A stretch of 28,151 nucleotides of DNA, taken from NCBI GenBank assembly GCA_905204635.1, contig CAJLAN010000002.1, positions 1-28,151 of the forward strand, written 5' to 3'. The position numbers were made by a program, and so were the translations under genes. The stretch comes from an uncultured Collinsella sp. (lineage in GTDB: Bacteria > Actinomycetota > Coriobacteriia > Coriobacteriales > Coriobacteriaceae). Below are positions 9,506-16,849 of this stretch, one piece after another (the stretch's first letter is position 1; each line of letters begins with the position of its first letter). The notes under the pieces are model-generated. The model was given only the letters and a program-made list of their open reading frames with translations. It did not search any database and was not told the DNA's origin.

Positions 9506-9640
9506 ATGAAGCGTACGTATCAGCCTAATAAGCGTAAGCGTGCCAAGACCCATGGCTTCCGTGCCCGTATGGCCACTAAGGGTGGTCGTGCCGTGCTCGC
9601 CCGTCGTCGCGCCAAGGGCCGCAAGCGTCTCACTGTCTAG
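9506..9640 (+). CDS. rpmH: 50S ribosomal protein L34
   Basis: A 44-residue, very basic protein beginning [20 protein letters not shown] and ending GRKRLTV, the canonical L34 sequence of the large subunit. ATG 9506 follows AGGAGG with eight bases between. An upstream in-frame start at 9446 would add a non-homologous peptide containing the SD and is rejected. First gene of the right-hand operon. Confidence 0.99.
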   Translation: MKRTYQPNKRKRAKTHGFRARMATKGGRAVLARRRAKGRKRLTV

Positions 9641-9660
9641 CAGCGATACACACATCTCGC

Positions 9661-9999
9661 ATGAAGACTATTAAGTCTCGGCAAGATTTCGAGCATGTGT
9701 TCAGTCAGGGGCGTCGTTTCAATCACCCTCTGATTCGAATGACCATATGTGAATCGGTTGGCGAAGGCGACTCCGGAAGGGTCGCCTTCGTTGGTGCTAA
9801 ACGACTCGGTTGTGCTGTCGTGCGCAACCGATCTAAGCGTGTGATGCGCGAGGCCGCCCGCGGCTGTGGATTTCCCGTTGCGGGTTATGACATCATCTTG
9901 TTCGCGACTCCCAAGACGAGGGTTTCCTCGCCGCAGGAGATGGACAAGGCATTGCGTTCGCTTATGAAACGCGCCGGCGTTGCCGGGGAGGAGCGATGA
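9661..9999 (+). CDS. rnpA: Ribonuclease P protein component
   Basis: RnpA binds the catalytic RNase P RNA and helps remove 5' leaders from pre-tRNAs. The 112-residue protein has the family RNA-binding signature RNRSKRVMREAAR (about 55-67) and the early KSRQDFEHVFSQGRRF segment. It starts 20 bp after rpmH without a visible SD, so translation may depend on coupling or on the leaderless context. It overlaps yidD through ATGA at its end. The adjacent L34-RnpA pair is near-universal. Confidence 0.97.
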   Translation: MKTIKSRQDFEHVFSQGRRFNHPLIRMTICESVGEGDSGRVAFVGAKRLGCAVVRNRSKRVMREAARGCGFPVAGYDIILFATPKTRVSSPQEMDKALRSLMKRAGVAGEER

Positions 10000-10220
10000 G
10001 CAATCACGTTTTGCGACGTGTTGCCATCGCTCCTATTCGCATATATCAACAGGTTATTTCGCCCTTATTGCCTGACGCCTGCATTTATTACCCAACGTGC
10101 TCACAATACGCTATCCAGGCGATTGAGAAGTACGGTGTTTTGAGAGGCTGCTGGCTTGCCGTGAGGCGCATCGCTCGCTGCAATCCCCTGCACGTCGGCG
10201 GTTATGACCCTGTGCCCTAG
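9996..10220 (+). CDS. yidD: YidD membrane protein insertion efficiency factor
   Basis: A 74-residue protein with the diagnostic core CIYYPTCSQYAIQAIEKYG, then GCWLAVRRIARCNPLHVGGYDPVP. YidD is a small membrane-associated protein that assists YidC-dependent insertion. ATG 9996 overlaps the rnpA stop (ATGA), with GGGGAGGAG as SD. It lies between rnpA and yidC, its standard place. Confidence 0.96.
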   Translation: MSNHVLRRVAIAPIRIYQQVISPLLPDACIYYPTCSQYAIQAIEKYGVLRGCWLAVRRIARCNPLHVGGYDPVP

Positions 10221-10249
10221 CGGGCACTCGCTATCGGAGGAAAACTTAC

Positions 10250-11020
10250 ATGTGGGATTGGATCGTTAACATCCTTTTCGAGCTGCTCAAGCTCATCCAG
10301 ACCTTTGCGGTCGACTGGGGCCTGTCCATCATCATCCTGGTGGTCATCATCCGTCTGCTGCTGACGCCGCTCATGCTCAAGTCGACCAAGTCGACGGCTC
10401 GCATGCAGGTGCTGCAGCCCAAGATGCTCGAGATCCAGGAGCGCTATGCCGACGATCCTCAGCGTCAGGCCGAGGAGATGCAGAAGTTCTACAGCGAGAA
10501 CAAGTTCAACCCCATGGCTGGTTGTCTGCCGCTGTTGATCCAGATGCCTGTCCTGTTTGCCCTGTTTACGCTGCTGCGTAACCTGCCGCAGTACTTTAAC
10601 GAGGGCACGTTCTCGTTCTTCAACATCCTGCCTGACCTTACCACCACGCCGAGCGCTTCTTTTGCCGATGGATTTATGGTTGCGCTGCCTGCGCTGGTCT
10701 GCCTGATTCTGTTCGCTGTCTTGACCCTGATTCCGCAGCTGTATATGTCTCGCAATCAGACTGGTCAGCAGGCCCAGAGCATGCGCATGATGGCCGTCGT
10801 CATGACCGTCATGATGCTTTGGATGGGCTGGAGCCTGCCCGTCGGCGTTCTGCTTTACTACGATGTGTCTTCTGCCTGGCAGGTTATCCAGCAGATCTTT
10901 GTGACGCAGAAGGTTATCGACAAGGCCAAGGCCGATGAGGAGGAGCGCCTCAAGAACGCTCCGCTGCAGGTCGAGGTTACCCGTCGCGAGAAGAAGCCGC
11001 GTCCGCACAAGAAGAAGTAG
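10250..11020 (+). CDS. yidC: Membrane protein insertase YidC/OxaI
   Basis: YidC inserts and folds membrane proteins, alone or with SecYEG. The 256-residue short-type protein has hydrophobic segments near residues 23-42, about 90-110, 140-160, 178-195 and 200-220. The conserved groove arginine is Arg35 in VVIIRLLLTPLMLK, followed by a cytosolic hairpin (MLEIQERYADDPQRQAEEMQKFY) and MAGCLPLLIQMPVLFALF. The C-terminal tail is Lys/Arg-rich (REKKPRPHKKK), typical of a ribosome-contacting tail. No lipobox cysteine is seen, unlike many Firmicutes homologues. SD GGAGG lies ten bases before ATG 10250. Confidence 0.96.
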   Translation: MWDWIVNILFELLKLIQTFAVDWGLSIIILVVIIRLLLTPLMLKSTKSTARMQVLQPKMLEIQERYADDPQRQAEEMQKFYSENKFNPMAGCLPLLIQMPVLFALFTLLRNLPQYFNEGTFSFFNILPDLTTTPSASFADGFMVALPALVCLILFAVLTLIPQLYMSRNQTGQQAQSMRMMAVVMTVMMLWMGWSLPVGVLLYYDVSSAWQVIQQIFVTQKVIDKAKADEEERLKNAPLQVEVTRREKKPRPHKKK

Positions 11021-11038
11021 TCAGGATATCAATCTTAT

Positions 11039-11050
11039 TTAGGTACCTAA
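11039..11050. repeat. 12-bp palindrome, copy 1 (TTAGGTACCTAA)
   Basis: A perfect palindrome in the 45-bp gap between yidC and khpB. The identical 12-mer (13 bp with the next C) occurs at 14543-14554, just after the par operon. Possible operator or processing site; no regulator can be named. Confidence 0.45.
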
Positions 11051-11065
11051 CTTTTGGAGTACGTT

Positions 11066-11635
11066 ATGTCTGAAGAGATCATCGAGGATATGCTTGAGGA
11101 GGTTGCCCCGCAGATTGCGGGCGATTATCCCGAGATTGCACAGCGCTACAAGGCCGGTGAAGAGCTGACCGATGAGGAGCTCGACACCATTGCCGATGTT
11201 GCGATTTCTATTCTGCGTTCCATCCTTTCGCACTTCGATGCCGCCAACTCTCCTATTGATGAGTACGAGGGTGACGAGGGCGAGCTGATTTTGGATGTTA
11301 CGGCTCCCGATCTTGCTGTTCTCATTGGCCGTCATGGTCGTACCCTTGATGCCCTTCAGGTTATGTTCTCTTTGCTGGTGAGCCGCAAGCTTGGCTTTAG
11401 GTATCCGGTTGTGGTTGACGTTGAGGGCTACAAGAGCCGTCGTCAGGACAAGGTTGCCTCTATGGCTCAGTCTGCCTCCGAGCGTGCCATTCGTACTCAT
11501 AAGAGTGTTTCGCTTCCACCCATGAATGCCTATGAGCGTCGACTGGTTCATATTGCACTTCGTGGTAATGATGCTGTCGATACCCATTCTGAGGGTTCTG
11601 ACCCTGATCGCCATGTGGTGATTGTTGCTCGATAA
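11066..11635 (+). CDS. khpB: KH-R3H RNA-binding protein (KhpB/Jag/EloR type)
   Basis: A 189-residue cytosolic RNA-binding protein. The acidic N-terminal part (1-75) is followed by a KH domain with GxxG loop IGRHGRTLDALQ (GRHG 88-91), then an R3H domain (MNAYERRLVHIALR, Arg158-x3-His162, then THSEGSDPDRHVVI). KhpB homologues partner with KhpA and, in streptococci, influence cell elongation and division. The classical Jag-N domain is not evident. ATG 11066 follows GGAG by seven bases; an in-frame TTG at 11054 lacks an SD and is rejected. Last gene of the rpmH operon, closed by a terminator. Confidence 0.92.
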   Translation: MSEEIIEDMLEEVAPQIAGDYPEIAQRYKAGEELTDEELDTIADVAISILRSILSHFDAANSPIDEYEGDEGELILDVTAPDLAVLIGRHGRTLDALQVMFSLLVSRKLGFRYPVVVDVEGYKSRRQDKVASMAQSASERAIRTHKSVSLPPMNAYERRLVHIALRGNDAVDTHSEGSDPDRHVVIVAR

Positions 11636-11653
11636 TCTACTCGAGCTTATGCT

Positions 11654-11685
11654 AAGGGGGCGTGGTTTCCACGTCCCCTTTTTTT
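11654..11685 (+). terminator. Rho-independent terminator of the rpmH-khpB operon
   Basis: A 12-bp stem (11654-11665 with 11669-11680, one G-T wobble), a TTT loop and a run of seven T at 11679-11685. It separates khpB from rsmG. Confidence 0.93.
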
Positions 11686-11731
11686 GTCAAAAGTTCTCGA
11701 TACACTGATTTTTGTCAGAAAGGAGCTTCTG

Positions 11732-12469
11732 TTGTTTGTACTTACAGATCAGCAGGCTGACGAGATGCTGAGTCGTCTAACTTCCTATTGCAAAGAGTAT
11801 TCCCTGAGTGTAACTGATACTGAGCTGAGGAAATGTATTCAGCATTTGGATTTGGTTCTAGAAACAAATAAGACAACCAATCTCACCCGTATTCTTAACG
11901 TAGAAGATGCTGCGGTACTTCATATCCTCGACTCACTTGTTTTGCTCCCTTATGTCAATAAGGCTCCTGAGGGAGCTTTGCTTGATATGGGAACAGGTGC
12001 TGGCTTTCCTGGTATTCCGTTAACGATAACAACGCATCGTAAAGCTACTTATATTGACTCTGTTGGCAAGAAGGTTGACGCTGTTAATTCTGTTGTTCAT
12101 GCTCTTGGATTGAAATATGGCCATGCAGTTCATGATCGCCTAGAAAAATATGCTCGAAGCCATAAGAAGCAGTTCTCTGTTGTAACCGCCCGCGCATTGG
12201 CCCCTCTGCCGATTCTTGTTGAGTATGCGGCTCCGTACCTCAAGGACGGTGGGCTATTTGTTATCACGAAGGGCAATCCATCGGATGAGGAGCTTGCTTC
12301 CGGCATGTCAGCAGCCAAGATCTGCGGCTTCACTTTTCTTCTGAATGATGCAATCGATTTGCCTGAGGGCTTGGGCCACAGGGAGTTTATTGTTCTTAAG
12401 AAGAGTCATCCAGCATCCGTTTCATTGCCTCGTGCAAATGGCATGGCAAAGAAGAATCCGCTTGCCTAG
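11732..12469 (+). CDS. rsmG: 16S rRNA (guanine-N7) methyltransferase RsmG
   Basis: RsmG (GidB) uses S-adenosylmethionine to methylate G527 of 16S rRNA (E. coli numbering). Visible are the NKTTNLTRI segment (46-54), the SAM-binding loop DMGTGAGFPG (85-94), the SVGKKV motif and VTARALAPL. I chose TTG 11732 because AAAGGAG lies six bases upstream; an in-frame TTG at 11684 falls in the preceding terminator's T-run and would add residues without homology. Length 245 is normal. It stands directly before parS-parA-parB, the common order. A/T-ending codons are more frequent here and through parAB than in the flanking genes (by eye). Confidence 0.95.
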   Translation: MFVLTDQQADEMLSRLTSYCKEYSLSVTDTELRKCIQHLDLVLETNKTTNLTRILNVEDAAVLHILDSLVLLPYVNKAPEGALLDMGTGAGFPGIPLTITTHRKATYIDSVGKKVDAVNSVVHALGLKYGHAVHDRLEKYARSHKKQFSVVTARALAPLPILVEYAAPYLKDGGLFVITKGNPSDEELASGMSAAKICGFTFLLNDAIDLPEGLGHREFIVLKKSHPASVSLPRANGMAKKNPLA

Positions 12470-12470
12470 A

Positions 12471-12486
12471 TGTTTCACGTGAAACA
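12471..12486. promoter_or_regulatory. parS site 1 (perfect)
   Basis: TGTTTCACGTGAAACA, the exact 16-bp centromere palindrome bound by ParB/Spo0J. It begins one base after the rsmG stop codon. Confidence 0.97.
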
Positions 12487-12509
12487 TAATGGATAATAAC
12501 AACTTGCAG

Positions 12510-12525
12510 TGTTTCACGTGAAACA
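12510..12525. promoter_or_regulatory. parS site 2 (perfect)
   Basis: Identical 16-bp palindrome, starting exactly 39 bp after site 1. Confidence 0.97.
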
Positions 12526-12548
12526 TGGCGGTTGATATCGAATCGGAA

Positions 12549-12564
12549 TGTTTCACGTGAAACA
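12549..12564. promoter_or_regulatory. parS site 3 (perfect)
   Basis: Identical 16-bp palindrome, starting exactly 39 bp after site 2 and ending 39 bp before the parA start. ParB bound here could also repress parA transcription. Confidence 0.97.
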
Positions 12565-12603
12565 TCCTCCGTTTGACAGCTTTAATACACACCAGGAGGG
12601 ACC

Positions 12604-13404
12604 GTGGGATTTCGCGACGTTAAGCGTTCGAAGAGCGCAAAAGACACGCGTATCATTGCAATCATCAATCAAAAAGGCGGCGTCGGTAAGTCGACGACAG
12701 CTGTAAACCTTGCTGCAGCACTGGGTGAACAGGGACGCAAGACACTGATTGTCGATTTTGATCCGCAGGGAAACAGCACTAGCGGATTTGGAATTGAAAA
12801 AGAAGAACTTGAGCAGTGCATATATGATGCATTGCTGAATGACGTGCCGGCAGAATCGCTTGTTCTTGATACAAATTGCAAAAAGGTATTCGTTATTCCG
12901 GCGACAATTCAGCTTGCAGGTGCCGAAATTGAGCTCGTAAGCGCAATTGCTCGTGAAACCCGCCTCAAAGATTTGCTTGAGCCGATTCAGGACGAGTTCG
13001 ATTTCATTTTCATTGACTGTCCTCCTTCGCTCGGCCTGCTTACCATCAACGCCTTGACTGCAGCAGACAGCGTTTTGATTCCGATCCAGTGCGAATATTA
13101 CGCACTCGAGGGCGTTACGAAGCTGCTTGAGTCTATGAAGATGGTTAAATCACGTCTGAACAAGGGCTTAGACACCTATGGTGTGCTTATGACCATGTAT
13201 GACTCGCGTACTTCATTATCGAATCAGGTTGTTGAGGAGGTTCAATCGTACTTTGGTGATAAGGCGTTTAAGACGCTAATCCCCCGTACGGTTAAAATCT
13301 CCGAAGCTCCGTCTTTTGGAGAACCAGTAATTACCTATGCACCTCAAAATAAGGGTGCAAAAGCATATATGAACCTTGCAAAAGAGGTGATCAAGCGTGC
13401 CTAG
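12604..13404 (+). CDS. parA: Chromosome partitioning ATPase ParA (Soj)
   Basis: ParA is a deviant-Walker ATPase that binds DNA in the ATP form and moves ParB-parS complexes. The 266-residue protein has Walker A KGGVGKSTT (24-32), A' DFDPQGN (51-57) and Walker B FIDCPPSLGLLT. The N-terminal ~14 residues are basic and extend before the core. GTG 12604 follows AGGAGGG. It overlaps parB by 8 bp, so they are translated together. The three parS sites directly upstream and the origin ~3 kb away make this the chromosomal segregation system. Confidence 0.97.
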   Translation: MGFRDVKRSKSAKDTRIIAIINQKGGVGKSTTAVNLAAALGEQGRKTLIVDFDPQGNSTSGFGIEKEELEQCIYDALLNDVPAESLVLDTNCKKVFVIPATIQLAGAEIELVSAIARETRLKDLLEPIQDEFDFIFIDCPPSLGLLTINALTAADSVLIPIQCEYYALEGVTKLLESMKMVKSRLNKGLDTYGVLMTMYDSRTSLSNQVVEEVQSYFGDKAFKTLIPRTVKISEAPSFGEPVITYAPQNKGAKAYMNLAKEVIKRA

Positions 13405-14302
13405 TGTAAAGAAACGTGGCGGATTGGGACGTGGACTCAATGCTTTGGTCTCGGAGGCCGAGTATGAGACCGGCGGTTCGGCTGTGTCGGATTCAAATGC
13501 CGCATCTGAAACAAAGCTACCTATTGAGGATATTGTTCCCAACCCTAATCAGCCGCGAATTCACTTTAACGAAACTGAACTTCGCGAGTTGAGCGAGTCA
13601 ATCCAAGAACATGGCGTTTTGCAGCCGTTATTGGTTCGGAAGCATGGAAACGGCTATGAGATCATCGCTGGCGAGCGTCGTTACCAGGCGTCAAAGCTTG
13701 CCGGTCTTGAGGAACTGCCTGTCATCATTAAAAAAGTTAATGATGAAGAGATGCTGGCTCTTGCTCTTATCGAAAATCTTCAGCGTTCTGATCTGAATCC
13801 CGTCGAAGAGGCTAAGGGCTATCGACAGCTCATCGATGCCAGCGGTATGACCCAGGAGGCATTGTCGAAGGCAGTCAGCAAGTCACGCTCTGCAATTACA
13901 AACTCACTGCGTCTTCTCGATCTCCCCGAAATAGTTCAGCAGATGATTTTTGAGGGCAAACTTACTGCTGGTCATGCACGTGCGATTCTTGCAGTTCCCT
14001 ATGAGGACGCGCGTATTAGACTTGCAGAGAAAGTTGTTGCAGAGGGCCTTTCCGTAAGAGCGACAGAAAATCTTGCTCCGTTGTTTTCTGCCGGAGAGAC
14101 ACCTAAGACGCCAAGGCCTGCAACGCCTCAGTCTTTTAAAAAGGCTGCCCGTGTGCTTCGTCAGGTATTTAATACCAACGTGCGTGTGAAGAGCTCGCGT
14201 GGAAAGAATAAGATTGAGATTGAGTTTAAAGACGAGGAAGAGCTCTCTCGTATTCTTGGCGAAATGATTCAGTTTGATCAAGGAGGCCAAGATGAGGAAT
14301 AA
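13397..14302 (+). CDS. parB: Chromosome partitioning protein ParB (Spo0J)
   Basis: ParB binds parS, hydrolyses CTP and slides on DNA as a clamp to load segregation and SMC complexes. The 301-residue protein has an N-terminal ParA-contact region (KKRGGLGRGLNALVSE, 5-20), the CTPase core with LPIEDIVPNPNQPR, the GERRYQA motif (92-98) and ENLQRSDLNPVEEA, a helix-turn-helix around 151-172, AGHARAIL (191-198), and a basic C-terminal dimerisation domain. GTG 13397 overlaps parA and has AAAGAGG upstream. Its end overlaps the next small gene by 11 bp. Confidence 0.97.
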   Translation: MPSVKKRGGLGRGLNALVSEAEYETGGSAVSDSNAASETKLPIEDIVPNPNQPRIHFNETELRELSESIQEHGVLQPLLVRKHGNGYEIIAGERRYQASKLAGLEELPVIIKKVNDEEMLALALIENLQRSDLNPVEEAKGYRQLIDASGMTQEALSKAVSKSRSAITNSLRLLDLPEIVQQMIFEGKLTAGHARAILAVPYEDARIRLAEKVVAEGLSVRATENLAPLFSAGETPKTPRPATPQSFKKAARVLRQVFNTNVRVKSSRGKNKIEIEFKDEEELSRILGEMIQFDQGGQDEE

Positions 14303-14546
14303 GATTTTGACAGCGATTGCATTGGCGACGACTGTCGCGGCTGGTGCCTTTGCTGGCTATAAGATCGCGACAGACGATGAACTTCGAGGTCGTTTGCTTC
14401 GTGGCGCGCAAGATATCGTCGATACTTCCAAAAAGAAAATGGATGTTATGACGGAAGATGTTGCCATGCGTACTGCTCAGGTAACGAAGAATCCCAAGAT
14501 TAATCAAGGTTGGGTCAACAACCAATGGGAAAATGTAGGCTATTAG
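14292..14546 (+). CDS. Small YtxH-like membrane protein coupled to parB
   Basis: An 84-residue protein with one N-terminal hydrophobic segment (about 4-24, ILTAIALATTVAAGAFAGYKI) and a charged helical tail (DDELRGRLLRGAQDIVDTSKKKMDVMTEDV), resembling small YtxH/gas-vesicle-like membrane proteins. ATG 14292 has AAGGAGG nearby within the parB end; the 11-bp overlap implies coupling. I do not recognise a specific family. Its position raises the possibility of a membrane-linked role beside ParB, but it may be a generic envelope protein. A terminator follows. Confidence 0.8.
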   Translation: MRNKILTAIALATTVAAGAFAGYKIATDDELRGRLLRGAQDIVDTSKKKMDVMTEDVAMRTAQVTKNPKINQGWVNNQWENVGY

Positions 14547-14554
14547 GTACCTAA
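14543..14554. repeat. 12-bp palindrome, copy 2 (TTAGGTACCTAA)
   Basis: Identical to 11039-11050. Here it overlaps the stop codon of the small membrane protein gene and precedes a terminator. Confidence 0.45.
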
Positions 14555-14575
14555 CAATTACTCAGCATATATTGA

Positions 14576-14616
14576 GGGTTTCTTGTCTGATTCACGAGAC
14601 AAGGACCCCTTATTTT
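14576..14616 (+). terminator. Terminator of the rsmG-parAB operon
   Basis: Stem CTTGTCT/AGACAAG (14582-14588 with 14597-14603), outer GGG/CCC pairs, then TTATTTT. It lies 30 bp after the last gene of the operon. Confidence 0.75.
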
Positions 14617-14661
14617 GGCCGTAGAAAATAGGGCAGGTAGCAGCTGATTCAAAATTAAGGC

Positions 14662-14708
14662 CAATAAATGAAACGGCCCCGGTCGCATATCCTGCAACCG
14701 GGGCCGTT
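14662..14708 (-). terminator. Terminator after rlmN
   Basis: A perfect 12-bp GC-rich stem (14672-14683 with 14697-14708) with a 13-nt loop. On the minus strand it is followed by a T-rich tail (TTTCATTTATT). It begins 38 bp after the rlmN stop. Confidence 0.75.
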
Positions 14709-14711
14709 CGA

Positions 14712-14727
14712 TGTTTCACATGAAACG
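14712..14727. promoter_or_regulatory. Degenerate parS-like site between parAB and rlmN
   Basis: TGTTTCACATGAAACG matches the perfect parS at 14 of 16 positions. Unlike the copy inside dnaA it is intergenic. Binding by ParB is uncertain. Confidence 0.5.
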
Positions 14728-14745
14728 TTATGGGGTGCGACTCCC

Positions 14746-15798
14746 CTATGCGTTCTTCTGAACTTTGAAGCGCTGCTTCAGCTGTCCGCAAGCGGCGTCA
14801 ATATCGTTACCACGGGAGTTACGAATCGTGGTCTCGATGCCACGGGACTCAAGACGACGCTGAAGATCCTCAACCTTATGAATCGGCGACGGCTTGAGCG
14901 GGCTGCCCTCGATGTCGTTAAGCTGAATCAGGTTAACGTGGCACAACGTTCCCTCGCAGAAGTCGCAGAGCGCCTGCATCTCGGGATTCGTATCGTTGAC
15001 GCCTTCAATCATGGCATACTCATAAGTCGGGCGGCGGCCAGTCTTCTCGGTGTAGAGCTGAAGCGCCTCGTGAAGGCGAAGCAGTGTGTACTTCTTAACA
15101 CCGGGCATGAGCTTATTGCGCGTCGACTGGATGGCGGAATGCAGTGAAACAGCAAGCGTGAACTGCTCGGGGATGTCGGCAAATTTGCGAATACCGGGAA
15201 TAACGCCACTGGTAGAGACGGTGAGGTGACGAGCGCCGATACCGATGCCATCGGGGTCGTTGAGGATTCGCAGCGCCTTGAGAACCTCGTCGTAGTTGGC
15301 AAACGGCTCGCCCTGGCCCATGAAGACAACGCTCGTGGCGCGCTCGCCAAAGTCGTTGGATACATGAAGTACCTGGTCGACGATCTCTTGAGCGGTCAGA
15401 GAGCGCTTGAGGCCGTTGAGACCGGTAGCGCAAAAGGCACAGCCCATGCCGCAGCCTGCCTGGGTGGAAACGCAGACGGAAAGCTTGTTACGACGGGGCA
15501 TGCCGACAGTCTCGACGGAAACGCCGTCATGGTACTCGAGCAGATACTTGCGCGAGCCATCTTTGGAAACCTGCTTGGTGAGTTCAGTGGGCGTGTCAAA
15601 GGCAAAAGCCTCTTTAAGCTGCTCGCGGAAAGCCTTGGGAAGGTTGGTCATATCGTCAAACGAACAAACGTTCTTCTCGAAGACCCATTCGATAAGCTGC
15701 TTCGCGCGGAAGGCAGGCTGGCCAAGTTCGGCCACGAGCTCGCGAATATCGTTTTGGCTCAAGTCGCGAATGTCCTGAGATTTAGTCCTGGGATTCAT
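14746..15798 (-). CDS. rlmN: Dual-specificity rRNA/tRNA adenine-C2 methyltransferase RlmN
   Basis: A radical-SAM enzyme that methylates C2 of A2503 in 23S rRNA and A37 in some tRNAs. The 350-residue protein has the [4Fe-4S] motif CGMGCAFC (Cys116, 120, 123), the preceding CVSTQ cysteine (Cys109) and the C-terminal methyl-carrying cysteine in DIDAACGQL (Cys337), plus MGQGEPFANYDEV and the SLHSA segment, so all catalytic cysteines are present. ATG 15798 has GAAAGG upstream. It is divergent from ddl across an 85-bp gap and runs against the direction of replication from the origin. Confidence 0.96.
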   Translation of the reverse strand: MNPRTKSQDIRDLSQNDIRELVAELGQPAFRAKQLIEWVFEKNVCSFDDMTNLPKAFREQLKEAFAFDTPTELTKQVSKDGSRKYLLEYHDGVSVETVGMPRRNKLSVCVSTQAGCGMGCAFCATGLNGLKRSLTAQEIVDQVLHVSNDFGERATSVVFMGQGEPFANYDEVLKALRILNDPDGIGIGARHLTVSTSGVIPGIRKFADIPEQFTLAVSLHSAIQSTRNKLMPGVKKYTLLRLHEALQLYTEKTGRRPTYEYAMIEGVNDTNPEMQALCDFCEGTLCHVNLIQLNDIEGSPLKPSPIHKVEDLQRRLESRGIETTIRNSRGNDIDAACGQLKQRFKVQKNA

Positions 15799-15813
15799 GG
15801 AAGCCTTTCGATT

Positions 15814-15843
15814 TTGGGGAAACGTAGAGGGTATCGCTACAAT
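15814..15843 (+). promoter_or_regulatory. Candidate promoter of ddl-dinG
   Basis: -10 TACAAT (15838-15843) with an 18-bp spacer from TTGGGG (15814-15819). The -35 is weak (TTG only) but position and -10 are good, and it is the only candidate in the short divergent gap. Confidence 0.45.
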
Positions 15844-15883
15844 ATGGTATCAGCTGCAGAAATTATAGAGGAGGAGTCTGCCC

Positions 15884-16849
15884 ATGCCGGGTAAAAGCCT
15901 AGAGAACATGCACGTAGCGGTCTTGGCGGGCGGTCATTCCGCTGAGCGCGAGATCTCGCTCAATTCGGGAAAGAACGTTGTGGTGGCACTGAAGGAAGCC
16001 GGCTACACCTCGGTGGAGCTGCTCGATACGGCCGCTGATGACTTTATGGTAACCATGGCGACCGGCGGCTTTGACGTGGCGTTTATCGCCATGCACGGTG
16101 CCGGCGGCGAGGATGGCGCCATGCAGGGCGCCATGGAGACCCTGGGTATCCCCTACACGGCCTCGGGCGTGCTTGCCAGCGCCTGCGGTGCCGACAAGGA
16201 GGTCTCTAAGCTCCTGTACGCCAAGGCGGGCATTCCCATTGCCCCCGGCCTTGCGCTCGAGGTGGGCGATGAAGTCGATATCGATCATATCGTCGAGGTT
16301 TGTGGCGAGCGCTGCTTTGTGAAGCCGGCCGTCAACGGTTCCAGCTATGGCATTTCCCTGGTCCATGAGCCCTCCGAGCTGCCCGCGGCAATCGCCAAGG
16401 CGTTTGAGTACGGCGACAAAGTGCTGGTCGAGAAGTGCATCGAGGGTACCGAGATCACCGTCGGCGTATGCGGCGAAGATGACGTGCGCGCTCTGCCGAT
16501 TGTCGAGATTCGTAAGCCCGAGGACTGCGAGTTCTACGATCTGGACGTGAAGTATGTCGACCCTACGGATATCCATCGCATTCCGGCGCAGATTTCACCC
16601 GAGAATTATGCTCGCGCTCAGGAGCTTGCCTGCGCCGCTCACAAGGCCCTCGGTTGCCTGGGCATCTCGCGCAGCGATTTTATTGTGAGTGAGGACGGCC
16701 CCGTTATCCTCGAGACCAATACCATTCCCGGCATGACCGATACGTCGCTGTATCCGGATGAGATCCGCCACACCGACGATATGACGTTCCCGCAGGTCTG
16801 TGACAGCCTGATCCGTATGGGCCTTCGTCGAGCGGGCATTGCATGCTAA
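15884..16849 (+). CDS. ddl: D-alanine--D-alanine ligase
   Basis: An ATP-grasp enzyme that joins two D-Ala for peptidoglycan. The 321-residue protein has GGHSAEREISL (Glu21), HGAGGEDG (71-78), the NGSSYGIS loop (151-158), FYDLDVKY with Tyr224 at the position that is Tyr in D-Ala-D-Ala ligases (basic residues replace it in VanA types), and the Mg-binding LETNTIPGMT (276-285). This predicts a normal, vancomycin-sensitive dipeptide. ATG 15884 follows GAGGAGG. The stop overlaps the dinG start by 7 bp (ATGCTAA). An odd pairing of cell-wall and repair functions in one operon. Confidence 0.95.
   Translation: MPGKSLENMHVAVLAGGHSAEREISLNSGKNVVVALKEAGYTSVELLDTAADDFMVTMATGGFDVAFIAMHGAGGEDGAMQGAMETLGIPYTASGVLASACGADKEVSKLLYAKAGIPIAPGLALEVGDEVDIDHIVEVCGERCFVKPAVNGSSYGISLVHEPSELPAAIAKAFEYGDKVLVEKCIEGTEITVGVCGEDDVRALPIVEIRKPEDCEFYDLDVKYVDPTDIHRIPAQISPENYARAQELACAAHKALGCLGISRSDFIVSEDGPVILETNTIPGMTDTSLYPDEIRHTDDMTFPQVCDSLIRMGLRRAGIAC

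Noticed and set aside
11684..11731. RsmG starting at TTG 11684
   Set aside because: The codon lies in the T-run of the preceding terminator and has no SD, whereas TTG 11732 has AAAGGAG at good spacing.
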